Positions 1 to 12,349 are shown, counted from the stretch's first letter. The stretch: 64,000 nucleotides of DNA from Medicago truncatula (GCF_003473485.1 NC_053042.1:45285762-45349761), one strand, 5' to 3'. Program-made: numbers and translations. The notes: generated from the sequence alone by a model not told the origin.

Positions 1-1324
1 TATCGTTGCATTGATATTTAACCAAATAACGTAAAAATAATGAAGCTAATAGTCAAGAATAGACTGTTTAGGTTTTAGTTAATGAACTCACTGAGACATG
101 ATCTCACCCTGTTAGTTTAATGTTTATTTAAGTTAAGCATGTAACCAAAGGAAAAGTGAAGGCAGCCTATGTTGATGATTATCATTGATATATGATGTCC
201 TATAAAATTTCATGTTGATTGGTTAAGTTACCACATAGGTCCCATTGTATTATATCATGTTCTTATTCTTAGTACGTGTATTAGTTATATGTGATGATGA
301 ACCTTAGTTTATTCTGGTTTATGTATCTTGAACTTATTTAATTAAGACAACTATATATTTTGATGTTAAGTGACGACTGAATAATGTGGATTTACCAATT
401 TAGTAAAACATATCCATTGTCGTTCTATAACATCTCATGTAATATTCTAGAAAATTATTTAGGATGTTACATTTTGGTATCCGAACATAATTTCAATCAA
501 AAAAATTGTAAATTGTGAGTTAGGTTTATGCCCCTAATATTTTATAACCTCTTGGATTTTAGTTTATATATTTAAGGTTTTGCATATGCCTCGGTTATCG
601 AAAGCAAATCATCTCATGTCCGTCTCTCATGTCTTGCGTCCTGCTTGTAATTTGAACCATCCATCAGTTAACGTAGTTGATTGAAATAAACGGTCTAGAT
701 TGCACAAGACCCGCATGTGACAGTAGAGGATCCGGGTCCCTCAGCCATCTGCATTGCATTTGCTTGAAAAAAAATATCAACCATAACATTTGCTTTAAAT
801 TTGAAGATATAAATAGTAGTGCATAATTGATTTGATTAAGAAAATATTTTAATTTTTCATACAATGCAATTATTAATTTTTCCAATTAATTATTAGTTTT
901 ACATGTTTTTTATTTTATTTATAAATCATTGATATTTTTACAAATACATTAATAATTAATTATAGATAATACTAAAAAAAAATTAGAAATAAAAATAAAG
1001 TTTAACTTCTAGTTCTATCAATATATAAATCACAAATAATGGAAAAAAAAAAAAAAAAAAAAAGAAGTTGTAATTTAGTAATATCTATAGGGTTTGAATA
1101 AAATAGTTTTGTTAGAAAGAAAAAAAAATTGGTGCTTAAAAGTTAGGCAGAGTTGGTTGTCCGCGTAAAAGCTCGGTCGTGAAAAGTGCGTAAAACGTAG
1201 GCAGAGTTGGTAATATGGCGTAGCTATAAATACTCTCACAAACCTCTTTCTTTCTTTCTTCACTTCAATTCAATTCAAACCCTAACCTCTCTCTTTCTCT
1301 GCATTGATCAAGAAGTGAAGAACA
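1..1324. other. Upstream spacer and RAE1 promoter region
   Basis: I see no gene in this stretch. It is AT-rich, with a 20-base A run near 1042-1061. The last 200 bases look like the RAE1 promoter: a TATA-like CTATAAATAC lies at about 1224-1233, roughly 100 bases before the start codon, and pyrimidine-rich CT repeats follow, as is common in plant 5' leaders. A 14-base sequence, TAGGCAGAGTTGGT, occurs twice (about 1144 and 1198) just upstream of the TATA-like box and may be a paired cis element; that is inference. Confidence 0.5.
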
Positions 1325-4161
1325 ATGTCGAGTTTCGGAGCCACGAATACCAATCCTAACAAATCCCATGAGGTTACTTCACCACCTTCTGATTCTGTTT
1401 CCAGTCTTTCTTTCAGTCCCAAAGCCAATTTCCTCATTGCTACTTCTTGGGACAACCAGGTCAGTTTCTCATTCTAGTTGTATCTTTTCTGTTTCTTGCA
1501 TTCATCATTCATCATTATTTCTTCTTAACAGGTTCTGTGTTGGGAGGTTTCAAAGAATGGAAATACTCTTAGTAGTACTCCCAAAGCTTCTATTTCTCAT
1601 GATCAACCTGTAAGTACGTACTATTAATGCATGCATGCATGCTTTTCTATAATCACAAGTAATTCAATGTATCTACATTGTTGTTATTGTTGTACTTAAT
1701 TCAATGTGGCATTGGTTGTAGGTTTTGTGCTCTGCTTGGAAGGATGATGGAACAACTGTTTTTACCGGAAGTTGTGACAAGCAGGTCAAGATGTGGCCAC
1801 TTTTATCTGGAGGGCAACCGACGACTGTTGCCGTGCATGATGGTCCCATCAAAGAGATTGCATGGATACCAGAGATGAATGTTTTGGCCACAGGAAGCTG
1901 GGACAAAACCATTAAGCATGCATATTCATTCTTTTCATTCAGTTACCGTACGTACGTCTAAAGAGTATTGGGTCTTATTTTATGTTTGTTAGGTATTGGG
2001 ATACTAGGCAGCAAAATCCAGTGCATACTCAGCAACTCCCTGATCTCTGCTGTACAATGGATGTGAGACATCCTCTCATGGTTGTAGGAACTGCTGATAG
2101 GAATCTTATTGTCTTCAACTTGCAGAATCCTCAGGTCTTATAAATTTTCATAATGCTGTTGCTTATAGCTTTGTACGGAATAGGTCGGTTTCCAATTAGT
2201 TGCTTATAATTTTTCAACATCATGTGAAATCTGCTTTTTCTCTACGTGAGTAGTTATTGATTTCAATAAATGTCGATTTTTTATTGTTTGTTTTTCTTGT
2301 AACTTTTGTGGAATTTTCAACAGAATGAGTACAAAAGAATAATATCACCTCTGAAATATCAGACAAGATGTGTCGCTGCTTTTCCTGATCAACAAGGTTT
2401 TTTGGTATGTATTCACTCCTCACTTACATTCAAATACAGTTTTGTTTTATTTTATTTAATTCCATCACTGTACTGATGTGGGTCAATTCTACACTTGGAT
2501 TGGAGCTTGTATGTGAAGACTCTAATTAGCTCATTGTAGTGCAGTATTTAGAGAATTGGGTTATCAATGCATTATTTGCTAGAAGACTTTTGCACTGATA
2601 CTATTAAATGATGACATTATTTGTCGAGTTAGAGCCATACAGGAGTGAAACTTGAATATCCTTTGCTGTATTTGTTTTGTACATTACAAACTCAAACTCA
2701 AACTCAAACACCGTCATTTTAATTTAAACAGTTTCGTGTGTTGCTTTTATATTATGCCATTAAAATATTGTTTTTTCTGTAGGTCGGCTCAATAGAAGGA
2801 AGGGTTGGAGTACACCATCTTGATGATGCATTACAAGACAAGAATTTTACTTTTAGATGCCACAGAGAAAATAATGACATATATTCAGTCAACTCGTTAA
2901 ATTTTCATCCTGTAAAATATCAACATTAATTAGTTAAATTTTTTATTTGGAAAGTTGTGGATTCAATATTCTTTTCTAGAAGATCTTATCGATCATGTCT
3001 TTGTCTTCAGGTACATCACACTTTTGCAACTGCTGGATCTGATGGTGCTTTTCATTTCTGGGATAAGAACAGTAAACAGAGACTCAAGGTTCATTATATG
3101 CTTTTCTTATCGATGTCTTCTTTTCACCTTTGCTTATCTTTCTGAAGTTATTTACTGCTATTTCATTTTATAATGTGTTTTGCAGAATATGCAGAGGTGT
3201 AGTCAACCCATACCTTGCGGTACATTCAATAATGACGGTTCCATATATGCTTACGCGGTATGCTTCATATTGCTGTTTTAAAATCCGTAGTTATTTACTT
3301 TGTATTGTATGTAGTTTTTTGTTATATTTTTGTTTCTTCATTTACTATAATCAAATAACCAAGTAAAGAGAAATCATATGTATTGCTGGGTTCACAGTTT
3401 CTAGCTTTATAGTCGGATCATCCAAGTAATTTCAAACCCTTCATAATTTCGCAGAAACATCATGTTTAGACAGTTAATTATATATAATTTGTCGCTTGGA
3501 TTAGATATTTGAGCCTTGAGGGTTAAACTGTCAATTTTATGCATATCAAATAGATGTTTTAAAAACAATAAAAATAATTTGCTTGCTATTTTATATATGG
3601 ACCTGTTGATATGTGCCTTCAATTAAGTTACCATAATTTGACTCTGAAACAACTTTTACACATTGTCTACAGGTTTGTTATGATTGGAGCAAAGGTGCAG
3701 AAACTCACAATCCAACTACTGCAAAGAACTACATTTATTTGCACATACCACAGGTACAATTGTGCATGTGTGCGCGCACACACATGTGCGTACTTGTGTT
3801 TAAATTGTTGATGGATCTTCCAATGCACAAATTTAAACTAGTTAGATGGATGAAAATGAATATAAAAGAATGAAACAAAATGGGAAGAATGAAACTAGTT
3901 TGGTGTATCTTAATTAATTAGGAACAATGATATGCCTGCTTTTATTAGATTTTTAAGAGGGTTATCCTCCCTGCCCTTAGTTTTCACTTGTCTTTATTTA
4001 TCATAATAAATTGAACGGTCGAGTTTATTCTTGTATAGTTTCCTTTCTATTTTTCTGATTGAAAAAGCCATACAGTTTAGGAGTAACTGTTTTTCTCATG
4101 TGAGCAGGACACTGACGTTAAAGGAAGGTCACAAACTGCATCAACGGGTGGTAGAAGATGA
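1325..4161 (+). CDS. RAE1: RAE1-like WD40 mRNA export factor (10 exons)
   Basis: This gene encodes a 347-residue beta-propeller of the RAE1/Gle2 family, which docks at the nuclear pore, takes part in poly(A) RNA export and, in plants, also serves as a DCAF-type partner of DDB1-CUL4 ligases (family knowledge). Exons are 1325-1459, 1532-1609, 1722-1915, 1993-2134, 2324-2404, 2783-2911, 3011-3088, 3186-3257, 3673-3753 and 4108-4161. They sum to 1044 nt. WD-type blades are visible as ATSWDNQVLCW, TGSCDKQVKMW, TGSWDKTIKYWDTR and TAGSDGAFHFWD. The stretch QTRCVAAFPDQQGFLVGSIE and the C-terminal VCYDWSKGAE are RAE1 hallmarks. Length matches the plant family (about 350). Nine introns are GT-AG except the third, which appears to use a GC donor at 1916. 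The start is the first ATG after a CT-rich leader and gives the conserved N-terminus. No break is seen. Confidence 0.95.
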
Positions 4162-4679
4162 AGTTTGGTGTTAATGGTTCCGCGGTTCGATGCATTCATG
4201 GCATGGATTTGAAACTAGAAGCAAAATATCAGTTGTTTAGTGTTTTGTTGCAACAACCAAAATGATTATGCTCGTTTTTTGGTTCTCATATCTAAATTTT
4301 TTTTCTTAGGCTTGCCCATTTTCCTAATTTGTGGGTGTATTTTTATCACGATTTAGGGTTAGGCTATCGTGATTTAATTTTGTCAAACATAGAGAATTCA
4401 TGTAAATGCTTTCCTCGTCATTTCTTTCTATGATGTCATCATCGTTCAATGATATATTTTTCTCACCATGTTTATATTTTGGGTATCCTGATTTGAGTCT
4501 AGCATGGTTTATACATATTCATTTGTAGCAAATCCAACCACCTTTATAACTTTGCTTGTAGGTGCATGTCTGATCATGAGAGAAAACAGTTGAAAATATA
4601 AGGTAGAAAATTAGTCAAGACATCAACAAATGAAATTAGTTTTAAAACTTGCCAAGAGATTAAAAAAACCACTTTTATT
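4162..4679. other. RAE1 3' flank, no gene seen
   Basis: This is the probable 3' UTR of RAE1 followed by AT-rich spacer. Several T-rich and AATATA-type stretches could serve polyadenylation, but none can be assigned. No coding sequence is recognised. Confidence 0.4.
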
Positions 4680-5250
4680 CAACTTGTTTTTATCATTTGA
4701 CAGTGTAGATTCAATTCCCAGCCTGTGTATCCAAACATTTGAGAATCTAAAACATTAAAAAAAAATGTGAACTACTACTTTTAACAGCCACAAACTCACT
4801 AGTTCATGTCTTGTGGAATAGCTCCCCTTCTCTCTAGATTGTCTATGTAACCTGTTTTGGAATAACTTCCACACCATCACCAGATATTTTTGGAACAAGT
4901 TTGATGATTACTTGTTCAAAAAGGGTTATGGTTGTGTGATTCCCCCTGTTAACACCTTATATGGTTGTGCTTCTCTCACAGAATATATATACTCCATAAC
5001 CATTCAAGTTCCAAATGTCACTTTGATCCCCCTTGAAACCCTCTTAAGTTCCAATTCCAACTTTCCCCACAGACAGACATCCACCTACTTTTAAAGAAAT
5101 GCACAAAAATCCAATGCAACCTAAATGAGCTGTGCATGTGGAGATTGACAAGCTGTAGCAAATCTAAAGGAAAAGTTAATAGAAACAAAGGAAGAGAAAG
5201 AACTTTTGCTGAAGGAACGATTGAGAACAGAGATACCTCTTCCAAGGGTA
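4680..5250 (-). mobile_element. Degenerate LINE fragment (zinc-binding RT domain region), copy 1
   Basis: The minus strand carries short coding islands of the kind found between the reverse transcriptase and RNase H of plant non-LTR retrotransposons, for example RWMSVCGESWNWNLRGF and DNLERRG. The reading frame is not continuous. The same islands occur in the same order at 9700-10205, where they are easier to recognise. Shared DNA includes a block around 4936-4965 matching 9935-9965 and one around 4690-4720 matching 9697-9727. The fragment is old and inactive. A diverged domesticated gene is possible but unlikely given the broken frame. Confidence 0.55.
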
Positions 5251-5519
5251 TCTATCCCCTTATATAAAAGACTACACCACCTTTCACACAAAAAATAAAA
5301 AATTTATGCATGGTATCCCCCTCAAAAAGCCTAAACTATCCTCTTACTAACTGTTTAATTTTCCCTAACCAATTTCCCATCTCTATAAACCGCCAACGTT
5401 ATTTGTGTGCTATTTAATTTATTCCAACCACTCAGCAGCTAGTATGAAAGGATTATCCAGATCCAGAAGTCCAGACCTAACTTTGACCTTATTGTATGCA
5501 AGTTAGGCATGTTTGGAAT

Positions 5520-7610
5520 CCATCAATTAAATGTCACCAACCAACCATACATAACATATAAGTTTCTCAGATCACAGCAGAAGTAGAAACATATCATATC
5601 ACATATCGATCACATTTAACGTACTTAGAAAGACAACCACATCGCAGTCAACCATAGTTCAAAACTGAGCACGGTAACAGAAATTGCTAGTTCTAAGGCC
5701 TCTGCAATTAGGGTTATGGAATATCAATTAGAAAATTGCGTTCAAATATTTTCGATAAAGAGAAAACAAAGTGCAACTATAATTTTAATTACTTGCTCTT
5801 GTTGTTTCGATTTAATTTAAGTCAATTCCCACAATCATCTCGATATAAGATATAGGATCAACTGCGAGATTTCTTGGCATGGTAAAACCAAGATAGTTAC
5901 AATGAATCATAAAACATGTCATTGATCAATAGATTGTTTGAAAACATTACATTACTGAAGAAGTTGTCCCATTCATTATGATGAAAATGAAAACAAATTA
6001 GAATCTAATATAGCATAGCTTCGCCACATTCAACATAAAAAATAACTTAGATATTAATATAGTCAAACTAACACTAAATTTTGAGTTCACCTTTGTAAGT
6101 GGTTATTATTGGTTACTTTCTATGTCAACGGCTTGAGCAAGAAAATTTAAACTCAACGTGAGAATATGCATATTTTAGATCAAACCAATCTATGTTTTCT
6201 TTTACTCTATGAAACTATGTATTTCACTGAATCAGAATATATTAATCAATAATAAGAACCTTAAAAAAGTGTGACAAACTTAATTTTTTATCACCTTGAA
6301 TGGAGAGAATAAAAATTAAGCTTTCAATTTACCGCTCTATGATTTGCACAATAAAATAAAATGCCAAAAGTATTTAATCTAACATCATACGTTTTTCTGT
6401 CAAGAAAAAGCATCATATGCTTCAGAATTTCCTACAAATAATGACTCGGTTCAATTGTCAACAGTGTCCGGTTCTATTTTTAAGGATGTTGAACTTGAAG
6501 TTTTCAAGAAAAAAGCACCCCCCCTAGATTAAAGTAAATCCAAATGGATAGACTACACTAAAGACTTGACGTAGTTTAGTACAACCAAATTGGCACACTA
6601 ACCTAATTTCTGAATCTACTAACCTTTTGTGTACTCATGGAGAAGTTACGAGACAATCCCTAAACTGACTCCGTCAATTAAAATGTCACCATACATATTA
6701 ATATAAGTATCACAGATCAAAGCAGAAGTAGAAATATATCATATCACATATCAATCATATTTTACATACATTGAAAGACAACCACAACATCCCAACTATA
6801 GTTCTAGATTAAGATCTGCAGACTGCAGTCAACCATAATTCAGAGCTGAGGTATGTAGCAGAAATTGCTAGGTCTAAGGCCTCTGCGATTGGGGCCATGG
6901 AATATCAATTACTGCTGTGCAATATCAAAGATCACAACATAATAGTAGCAACTACAACCACACAAGTCAGAATCTCAAAAGAACATAACATATACCACCA
7001 TGCTAGCTATTATAGCGGCATTAAGGAAGATCATATATGCTTACGTCTATCAAAACTTGACACAGCTACCAAAATATTATAAAACTGTCTATAGATCCTT
7101 ATCCCAATAGATATAAAGGATTAATAGTTTCATAAAAGTTTAGATTTTGCCAAAGTGCTTGATTGAAGTCTACTGCATTTTGTGTCAATCAGCTACAAAA
7201 TTGAGCATCTTCTTTTGCTTCCTTCGGCGACAATTCTTTACTCTAGATCATTAATACTTGATTCACTCTCCTTCAATCAATAGTTTTCTGCATCACTGCA
7301 TCTAAACCAGCAATCATGAAAACAGATTAGTAAATTGCGTTCAAATACTTTCAATGAAGAGAAAACAGAGTGCAACTATAGTTTTAATTACTTGTTCTTG
7401 TTGTTTCAATTTAAATATTTAAGTCATTTCTCACAAGATTCTCAATATAAGATATAGGGCCAAATGTGAGATTTATTGGCATAATAAAACCAAGATAGTT
7501 ACAAATGAATCATAAAACCAAATGGATAGACTACACTAAAGACAAAGTAGTTTAGTAAAACCAAATTGGTACACTAACCTAAATTCTAAAACTACTAACC
7601 TTTTCAGTGT
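5520..7610. repeat. Diverged tandem (direct) duplication of about 1 kb
   Basis: Three blocks occur twice in the same order and orientation: 5560-5735 resembles 6700-6910, 5740-5925 resembles 7325-7515, and 6537-6625 resembles 7514-7603. By eye identity is about 80-90 percent. Changing offsets imply later insertions inside each copy, about 400 bases in 6910-7320 of the second and about 600 in 5930-6540 of the first. No open frame is preserved in both copies, so this is probably repeat or spacer DNA, not a gene pair. Confidence 0.65.
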
Positions 7611-9239
7611 TCATGGATTTCTTGAAGTCTATGTATTATTTTACTTGAATATGAAGTAAAAATAACCAAGATTCAATAATAATCTCGCATAATCAAATAT
7701 TTGGAAAATCATGAAAACAAGAAGCGGGAAAAGTTGAGAAGAACAAAAGAATTCAATAAACATGGCCATAAATCTCTCAAGTCTGAAGGTGAAAACTACA
7801 GAGTATAGATGTAGAAATGATATAGCCTACTATTGTCATAATAGCACAGTGATTATCCCTATCAAGACTGGATACTTGTGTTACAATGTTGAACTAATCA
7901 CTATAAAAAGGTCTAAGGCTTTAAGGTGTTAAAGACTAATAAAGAGTTCAACTTCAAAAATCAAAATTATCACACTCACTCTTTCAAAGGAATTTCTAAA
8001 TTTCAAAGTCTAGCTGAAATAAAACCTACCTTATGACTTGATATGCTCTAAGATACGCTTGTAAAATAGTCAGATTTAGCGGTTTTCTTAGGAAAAATAA
8101 AAGAGAACATTGTCATGGGTCAAAAACCTAACAATCTTCCAAGGGTTTCCCCATTTGTATAAATAATTCAAAACCGCCTAATATCAATTTGATCTTACTA
8201 TTGTGGCATTGATTTAGACATTGATTTTAGTAAGTAGTGTGGCATTGACTTTACTAATTAGCCAACTTCAATCAAGCTTGTTTTTCCTTTCTGCGCCCCT
8301 TTTTGGTCTTTCCTGGAAAACATGCTTATTTGTTGTTTCCGTAAAATGCCTTGAAGCTATCTGGGGATTACTATTTTGGACTGTTTCAAAATTGTTGTCC
8401 TGCTGTTGTTGAATTGATGATATAGGAGATATGTTTCTTTGTTGGTGAGTGATGACTCTAGCGTGCAACTATGTCTTTATATCCAACCATGATTTAACAG
8501 ACTAAACTACCAATTAATGTGCAAAAGATGAATGGATAAATTTGTTAGGAATATCCATCTGAAAGACCAAAATATTTGGATCATTGATTGGAGATAATAA
8601 GATAGGAACATAGCTTAGAAACTTGAAGGTATTACGGGAAGTGTTTAAAATCAAAAGCATTCCTATGCTATGACAGGAAGCAGTGCAATCTATGTATAGA
8701 ACACACAAATTGAAATGAAAGATGATAGAAGAATAAAAAAAATAGAACTTTATTATTAAACCTTTACAAGATATGGACAAAAGATTTCTGCACAAAGGAT
8801 CCCTCTTTTTGAAAAGGCAAAAAAGAATTTTAGTCATATACAGTAATCCAACCACAATATATATACTTCTTAACTCATTATTGGAAGGTGAATATACTTC
8901 TTATTCAGGATAGCTTCTATTGACAGTATTGCCAACATACACACAACAACACTAGTTATTTTCATGTAGAAACTGTGTAAAATGTGCAAGTTCATTGTTC
9001 ATCAATCAAAGGTTACACAAGACAACATCTTGTGAAAGTTTTTTTTTTTTTTTAATTGGGTAGTGTACTACATGCATTTGAACAATCAACATTTTCAGGT
9101 CCACCAAAACATGTGTTGCCACATCAGTACAGTTCACAGGTCACACCCTCCTGAACTCCTCCATTTATATAAATCTAGCTTAGTCCCTTCTCACCGTTGT
9201 ACTACACGTCGATAAATCTCTTAACCCCTGCCATTCTTT
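7611..9239. other. Spacer without recognised genes
   Basis: This is AT-rich DNA with short open frames only. None has a recognisable domain, and flanking splice sites do not join them into a convincing protein. A pyrimidine-rich segment lies near 9100-9240, just before the second LINE remnant. Confidence 0.4.
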
Positions 9240-10205
9240 AATGAAACCTCGTATTCCGATGCCACTGCTCCTTCATGACAGGTCTGCATATTGCCACTCC
9301 ACTGCCCTCTATTCACCTGCGTTCATACTTAATATGCACCTTCTTTTCTTTATTTCCTTTTCCAAACAGCTCTTACATATGTGCTTCTTCTCTATGCCAC
9401 AGCTGTTCAAGCTCAACATCTAAACACCCAAATATTATCCTTGCATGTGAAACCTAAATCAAAGTGAATGCTCGTGCCTTCTTTCACCTCTGTCTTATAT
9501 CATATCATATTCAAATCGCTAAATTTTGACATTGAACAATCACCACACCATCAGCTTTACCTTTTACACAAGCCTCTCAACGTCCGCCTCTTGATTTCTA
9601 AAAATCACATTATTTCTTGCCTTGCATATTGTCCATGCACTTGCAAATCACAAATTCATCAACTATTGCGCGCCATTTACCAATCCTACAAACTATTTTA
9701 TCATTTGACAGTGCAGACTCAATTCCCAGCCAATGCAGTAGCTCCATCCAAACTGTTGAGAATTTAGAACATTAAAAAAATAGATGTGCATTACTTTCAA
9801 CATCCGCACTCCTACAAACACACAAGTTCATTGCTCACAGAATGGACCCCTCTTTGCTAGATTGTCTTTTGTTGGTAACCTGTTTTGAAACAACAAGTCT
9901 GTTCCAAACATACTTCATTCCAAAATGGTTGTGGTTGTGTGGTTCCCCCTGTTAACACCTTATACGCTACTCTCACAGATTATACTCCTCCACCAACATC
10001 ATTCCAGCTCCATTTATCACATCTAGCCCCCTTGAAACCGTCTTTTATCACTCTCTGGCATGAAACTATGAACTCATTCTCCGAATGAAAAAGTTCCTTT
10101 CTCCAGTTCCAATTACAACTTCTTTCCACCCTACCCTCTCTTTCCCAACACATATCCACTACTTTGACCTCTTCTTCAGATGTGATGATAAATAATCTCA
10201 TACAT
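9240..10205 (-). mobile_element. Degenerate LINE fragment, copy 2
   Basis: Read from 10205 downwards, the minus strand gives pieces typical of the zinc-binding RT domain (zf-RVT) of plant LINEs: ELFHSENEF, DKWSWNDVGGGVYSVR-like sequence, AYKVLTGG, LPTKDNLAKRGPF and, further on, ARNNVIFRNQEADVERLV. In intact relatives these precede the RNase H domain. The frame shifts and stops repeatedly, so it is a dead 3' portion. No target-site duplication could be assigned. It is the same family and segment as 4680-5250. Confidence 0.65.
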
Positions 10206-10384
10206 ATCTTTTAGTACTACACCCTCACCAACCCATGGATCTCTCCAAAACAATGTGTCCCACCCGTGTGTGAACTGCTGCAATTAGGGATAAACCGAGG
10301 CTCATGTTTTGTAATGTTAATCTTTGATACTTTAGATTACGTATAATCCTTTATTAACTATAAATACAATACTATTTCATTTAA

Positions 10385-10620
10385 GAATTGAGCACATAGC
10401 TTCTTACAAGATGGATCAATTTGGGAATGAAGTCATAGACAAATAAAAATAGAAATAGGCAAGCAAATACTAGATTATTTAAGGAATAGTTTTCGATGAC
10501 CATTAAATCAGAATTTAACATACAACAACTCACAAAATGGATCAACGTGGTTATGAAGTCATACAAAAATGAAAATAAAAATAGGTAAGCAGGTACTCGA
10601 TCATTTAAGGAACCATTTTC
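10385..10620. repeat. Two-copy tandem repeat, period about 126 bp
   Basis: The segment starting at 10385 is repeated starting at 10511. Shared words include ATGGATCAA, ATGAAGTCATA, AAATAGG and ATCATTTAAGG/ATTATTTAAGG, at about 75-80 percent identity by eye. Both copies lie downstream of the F-box/FBD fragment and do not encode a recognised domain. Confidence 0.6.
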
Positions 10621-10759
10621 TTCAACTTATGCACCAAAGACAATGTTAATGACCAAAAAAGTTGTAGTTCAAACCACCAAATCTAGCAATTGTATGGTAG
10701 AGGCTAATTAACTAATTGAATGACAGCAACAATAGAGTAACTACTACTCACATGGATCA

Positions 10760-11417
10760 TTAATCGTTATAAACCATAAGTTTACACACTGAAGAGGCCT
10801 TTGGGGCTGAGAATAATATTCTTTTTATTTCAAGCTGTCCATTGTTCCAGATTTTCATGGTTTGTAAAACTCTTGCATTCTTCAAAACATACCTTGCTAG
10901 CATAAGCTCGTCTTGTAGGCCCGATAACTTGAAAAGATTGCAAGTTCTAAGGTGTAATGAAAGACATTCTGGAACAACATCTGAGTCTACCCAATCTTCT
11001 ATGTCATCATCTTCTCTAATATCCTTGGGTACGTCATCCTGTTAATAATGCACATAAAATAAAATTAGAAACGTAAAGGTGTATGTTAAAAGTCCCACAC
11101 TGGATGAGACAAGGAAATTTGTCAGCTCACGCGGCGGATTTTGTAGGGTGGAAAGTAACTTCAAGGTGGAAAGTCTTAATGGGCAATGCAGGATCTCGGG
11201 AGAGTAAAACAGAGTATACGAAGTCGATAAAGTCATGATTGGAGTTATGGTCTGTTACTTGAGTGATGAAGCGTAGAGTATGAACTGAACGCCAGAGATG
11301 GTTCCATCTCTTTGAAAGAACGGATGTGGCATCGGCATAATTGGTTTCGAGGAAAGAGAGAATGTGACAGAGAATTGCATCCGGTAAAGTGCTGATTATA
11401 TCTTCCTCTTCCGCCAT
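10760..11417 (-). pseudogene. F-box / FBD gene fragment lacking the LRR middle
   Basis: Plant F-box/LRR/FBD proteins are substrate receptors of SCF ubiquitin ligases. The first part (ATG at 11417) has the F-box consensus [13 protein letters not shown] followed by [14 protein letters not shown] and then the family's [17 protein letters not shown]. It meets a stop near 11127. After only about 100 bases comes an exon (11038-10760, preceded by a good TTAACAG acceptor) encoding an FBD-like C-terminus: VPECLSLHLRTCNLFKLSGL, ARYVLKNARVLQTMKIW and a stop at 10760. About 200 residues of leucine-rich repeats normally sit between these two parts. The obvious donor (GTGAGC, about 11130) does not join the two in frame. 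I judge it an internally deleted, probably non-functional copy. A short F-box-only protein of 96 residues remains possible. Confidence 0.7.
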
Positions 11418-12140
11418 TGCTTAATTTGCTAAAGACAGCAAAGGAGTTGAAATGTGAGTAAATGATCCTGTTTGTCACTGGATTCACATTTTCTGCATAA
11501 AAAAGATGTAAAGCATCATATAGACATAGATAGATTGATAGATAATGTTGTTCCTACTGACTTGGATTGCTACAAACCAATATATCCTGATCCTAAAGGT
11601 GCATCATTCAAATATACATTAACAGAGTATTGAAAGTCCAATTAAAACTACTGACTTTAGTAAGATATTAGTAGCTAACAATGTAGCACCGATGCTTCAC
11701 AAAGAAGACATGTCTAGTGTCCGATATGTGTTGCTATCCAACACCGCGATGACACTGACAGCACTTAGGACAATTATCAAACACCTTAAGTGCAAAAGTT
11801 CATCTTAAGTCAATACATCAAATCTAGGCTTTTTAACAGAAAGAGAAATCACATGAACAACAACATTGACTCAAAGACAAGGTTCATCAACAAAAATAGC
11901 ATATGAGCAAAGATCCCAACAAAAAAAAAAAATCTTTAAAATGAGGGTTCCACCATCAGAGTGATTCAAAGATCGAAACTTCCATAAGCCATCAAACCAT
12001 AAGCATAAACAGTAGCTGTACAAAGCAAATTTGAAGAGTGAAAGAGAAAAAATTGATTGATGAGCTTACTTGATTGGAAGAAGAAAACGTGAGTGACGAT
12101 GGTTGGGCAGCAGTGATGTAACAAGAGCCAAGTGACACGT
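11418..12140. other. Spacer between F-box fragment and SINE
   Basis: No gene is recognised. The part next to 11417 would be the promoter and leader of the F-box fragment; the rest is AT-rich with short, unsupported frames. Confidence 0.4.
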
Positions 12141-12151
12141 TGGGATTTTCT

Positions 12152-12338
12152 TTTTTTTTTTTTTTTTTTTTTTGGCTTTCGCACCGGTTTCCGACCCACC
12201 AATGGTGGACGACTAATCCAGCTCATGCGTAGAGGCATGCGCACTGACCAAGTGTTGTTCCCCCTGGGAATCGAACCCGGTATTCCCCGGATACGTCCTT
12301 AGAAGGAGCTCCTTGCCACTGGAGCCCAAACAACTTGG
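12152..12338 (-). mobile_element. tRNA-derived SINE (family B), minus strand, with TSD
   Basis: A T run at 12152-12174 is the A tail of an element on the minus strand. Read on that strand it contains a B-box-like GGGTTCGATTCCC (about 12268-12280) and an A-box-like region near GGCTCCAGTGGCAAGG. It is flanked by the 11-base direct repeat TGGGATTTTCT at 12141-12151 and 12339-12349, which is the expected target-site duplication of LINE-mobilised SINEs. A second copy lies at 44909-45078. Confidence 0.8.
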
Positions 12339-12349
12339 TGGGATTTTCT

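Noticed and set aside
8221-8855. Small hydrophobic frames on both strands
   Set aside because: No signal peptide followed by a plausible mature protein, and no family resemblance.
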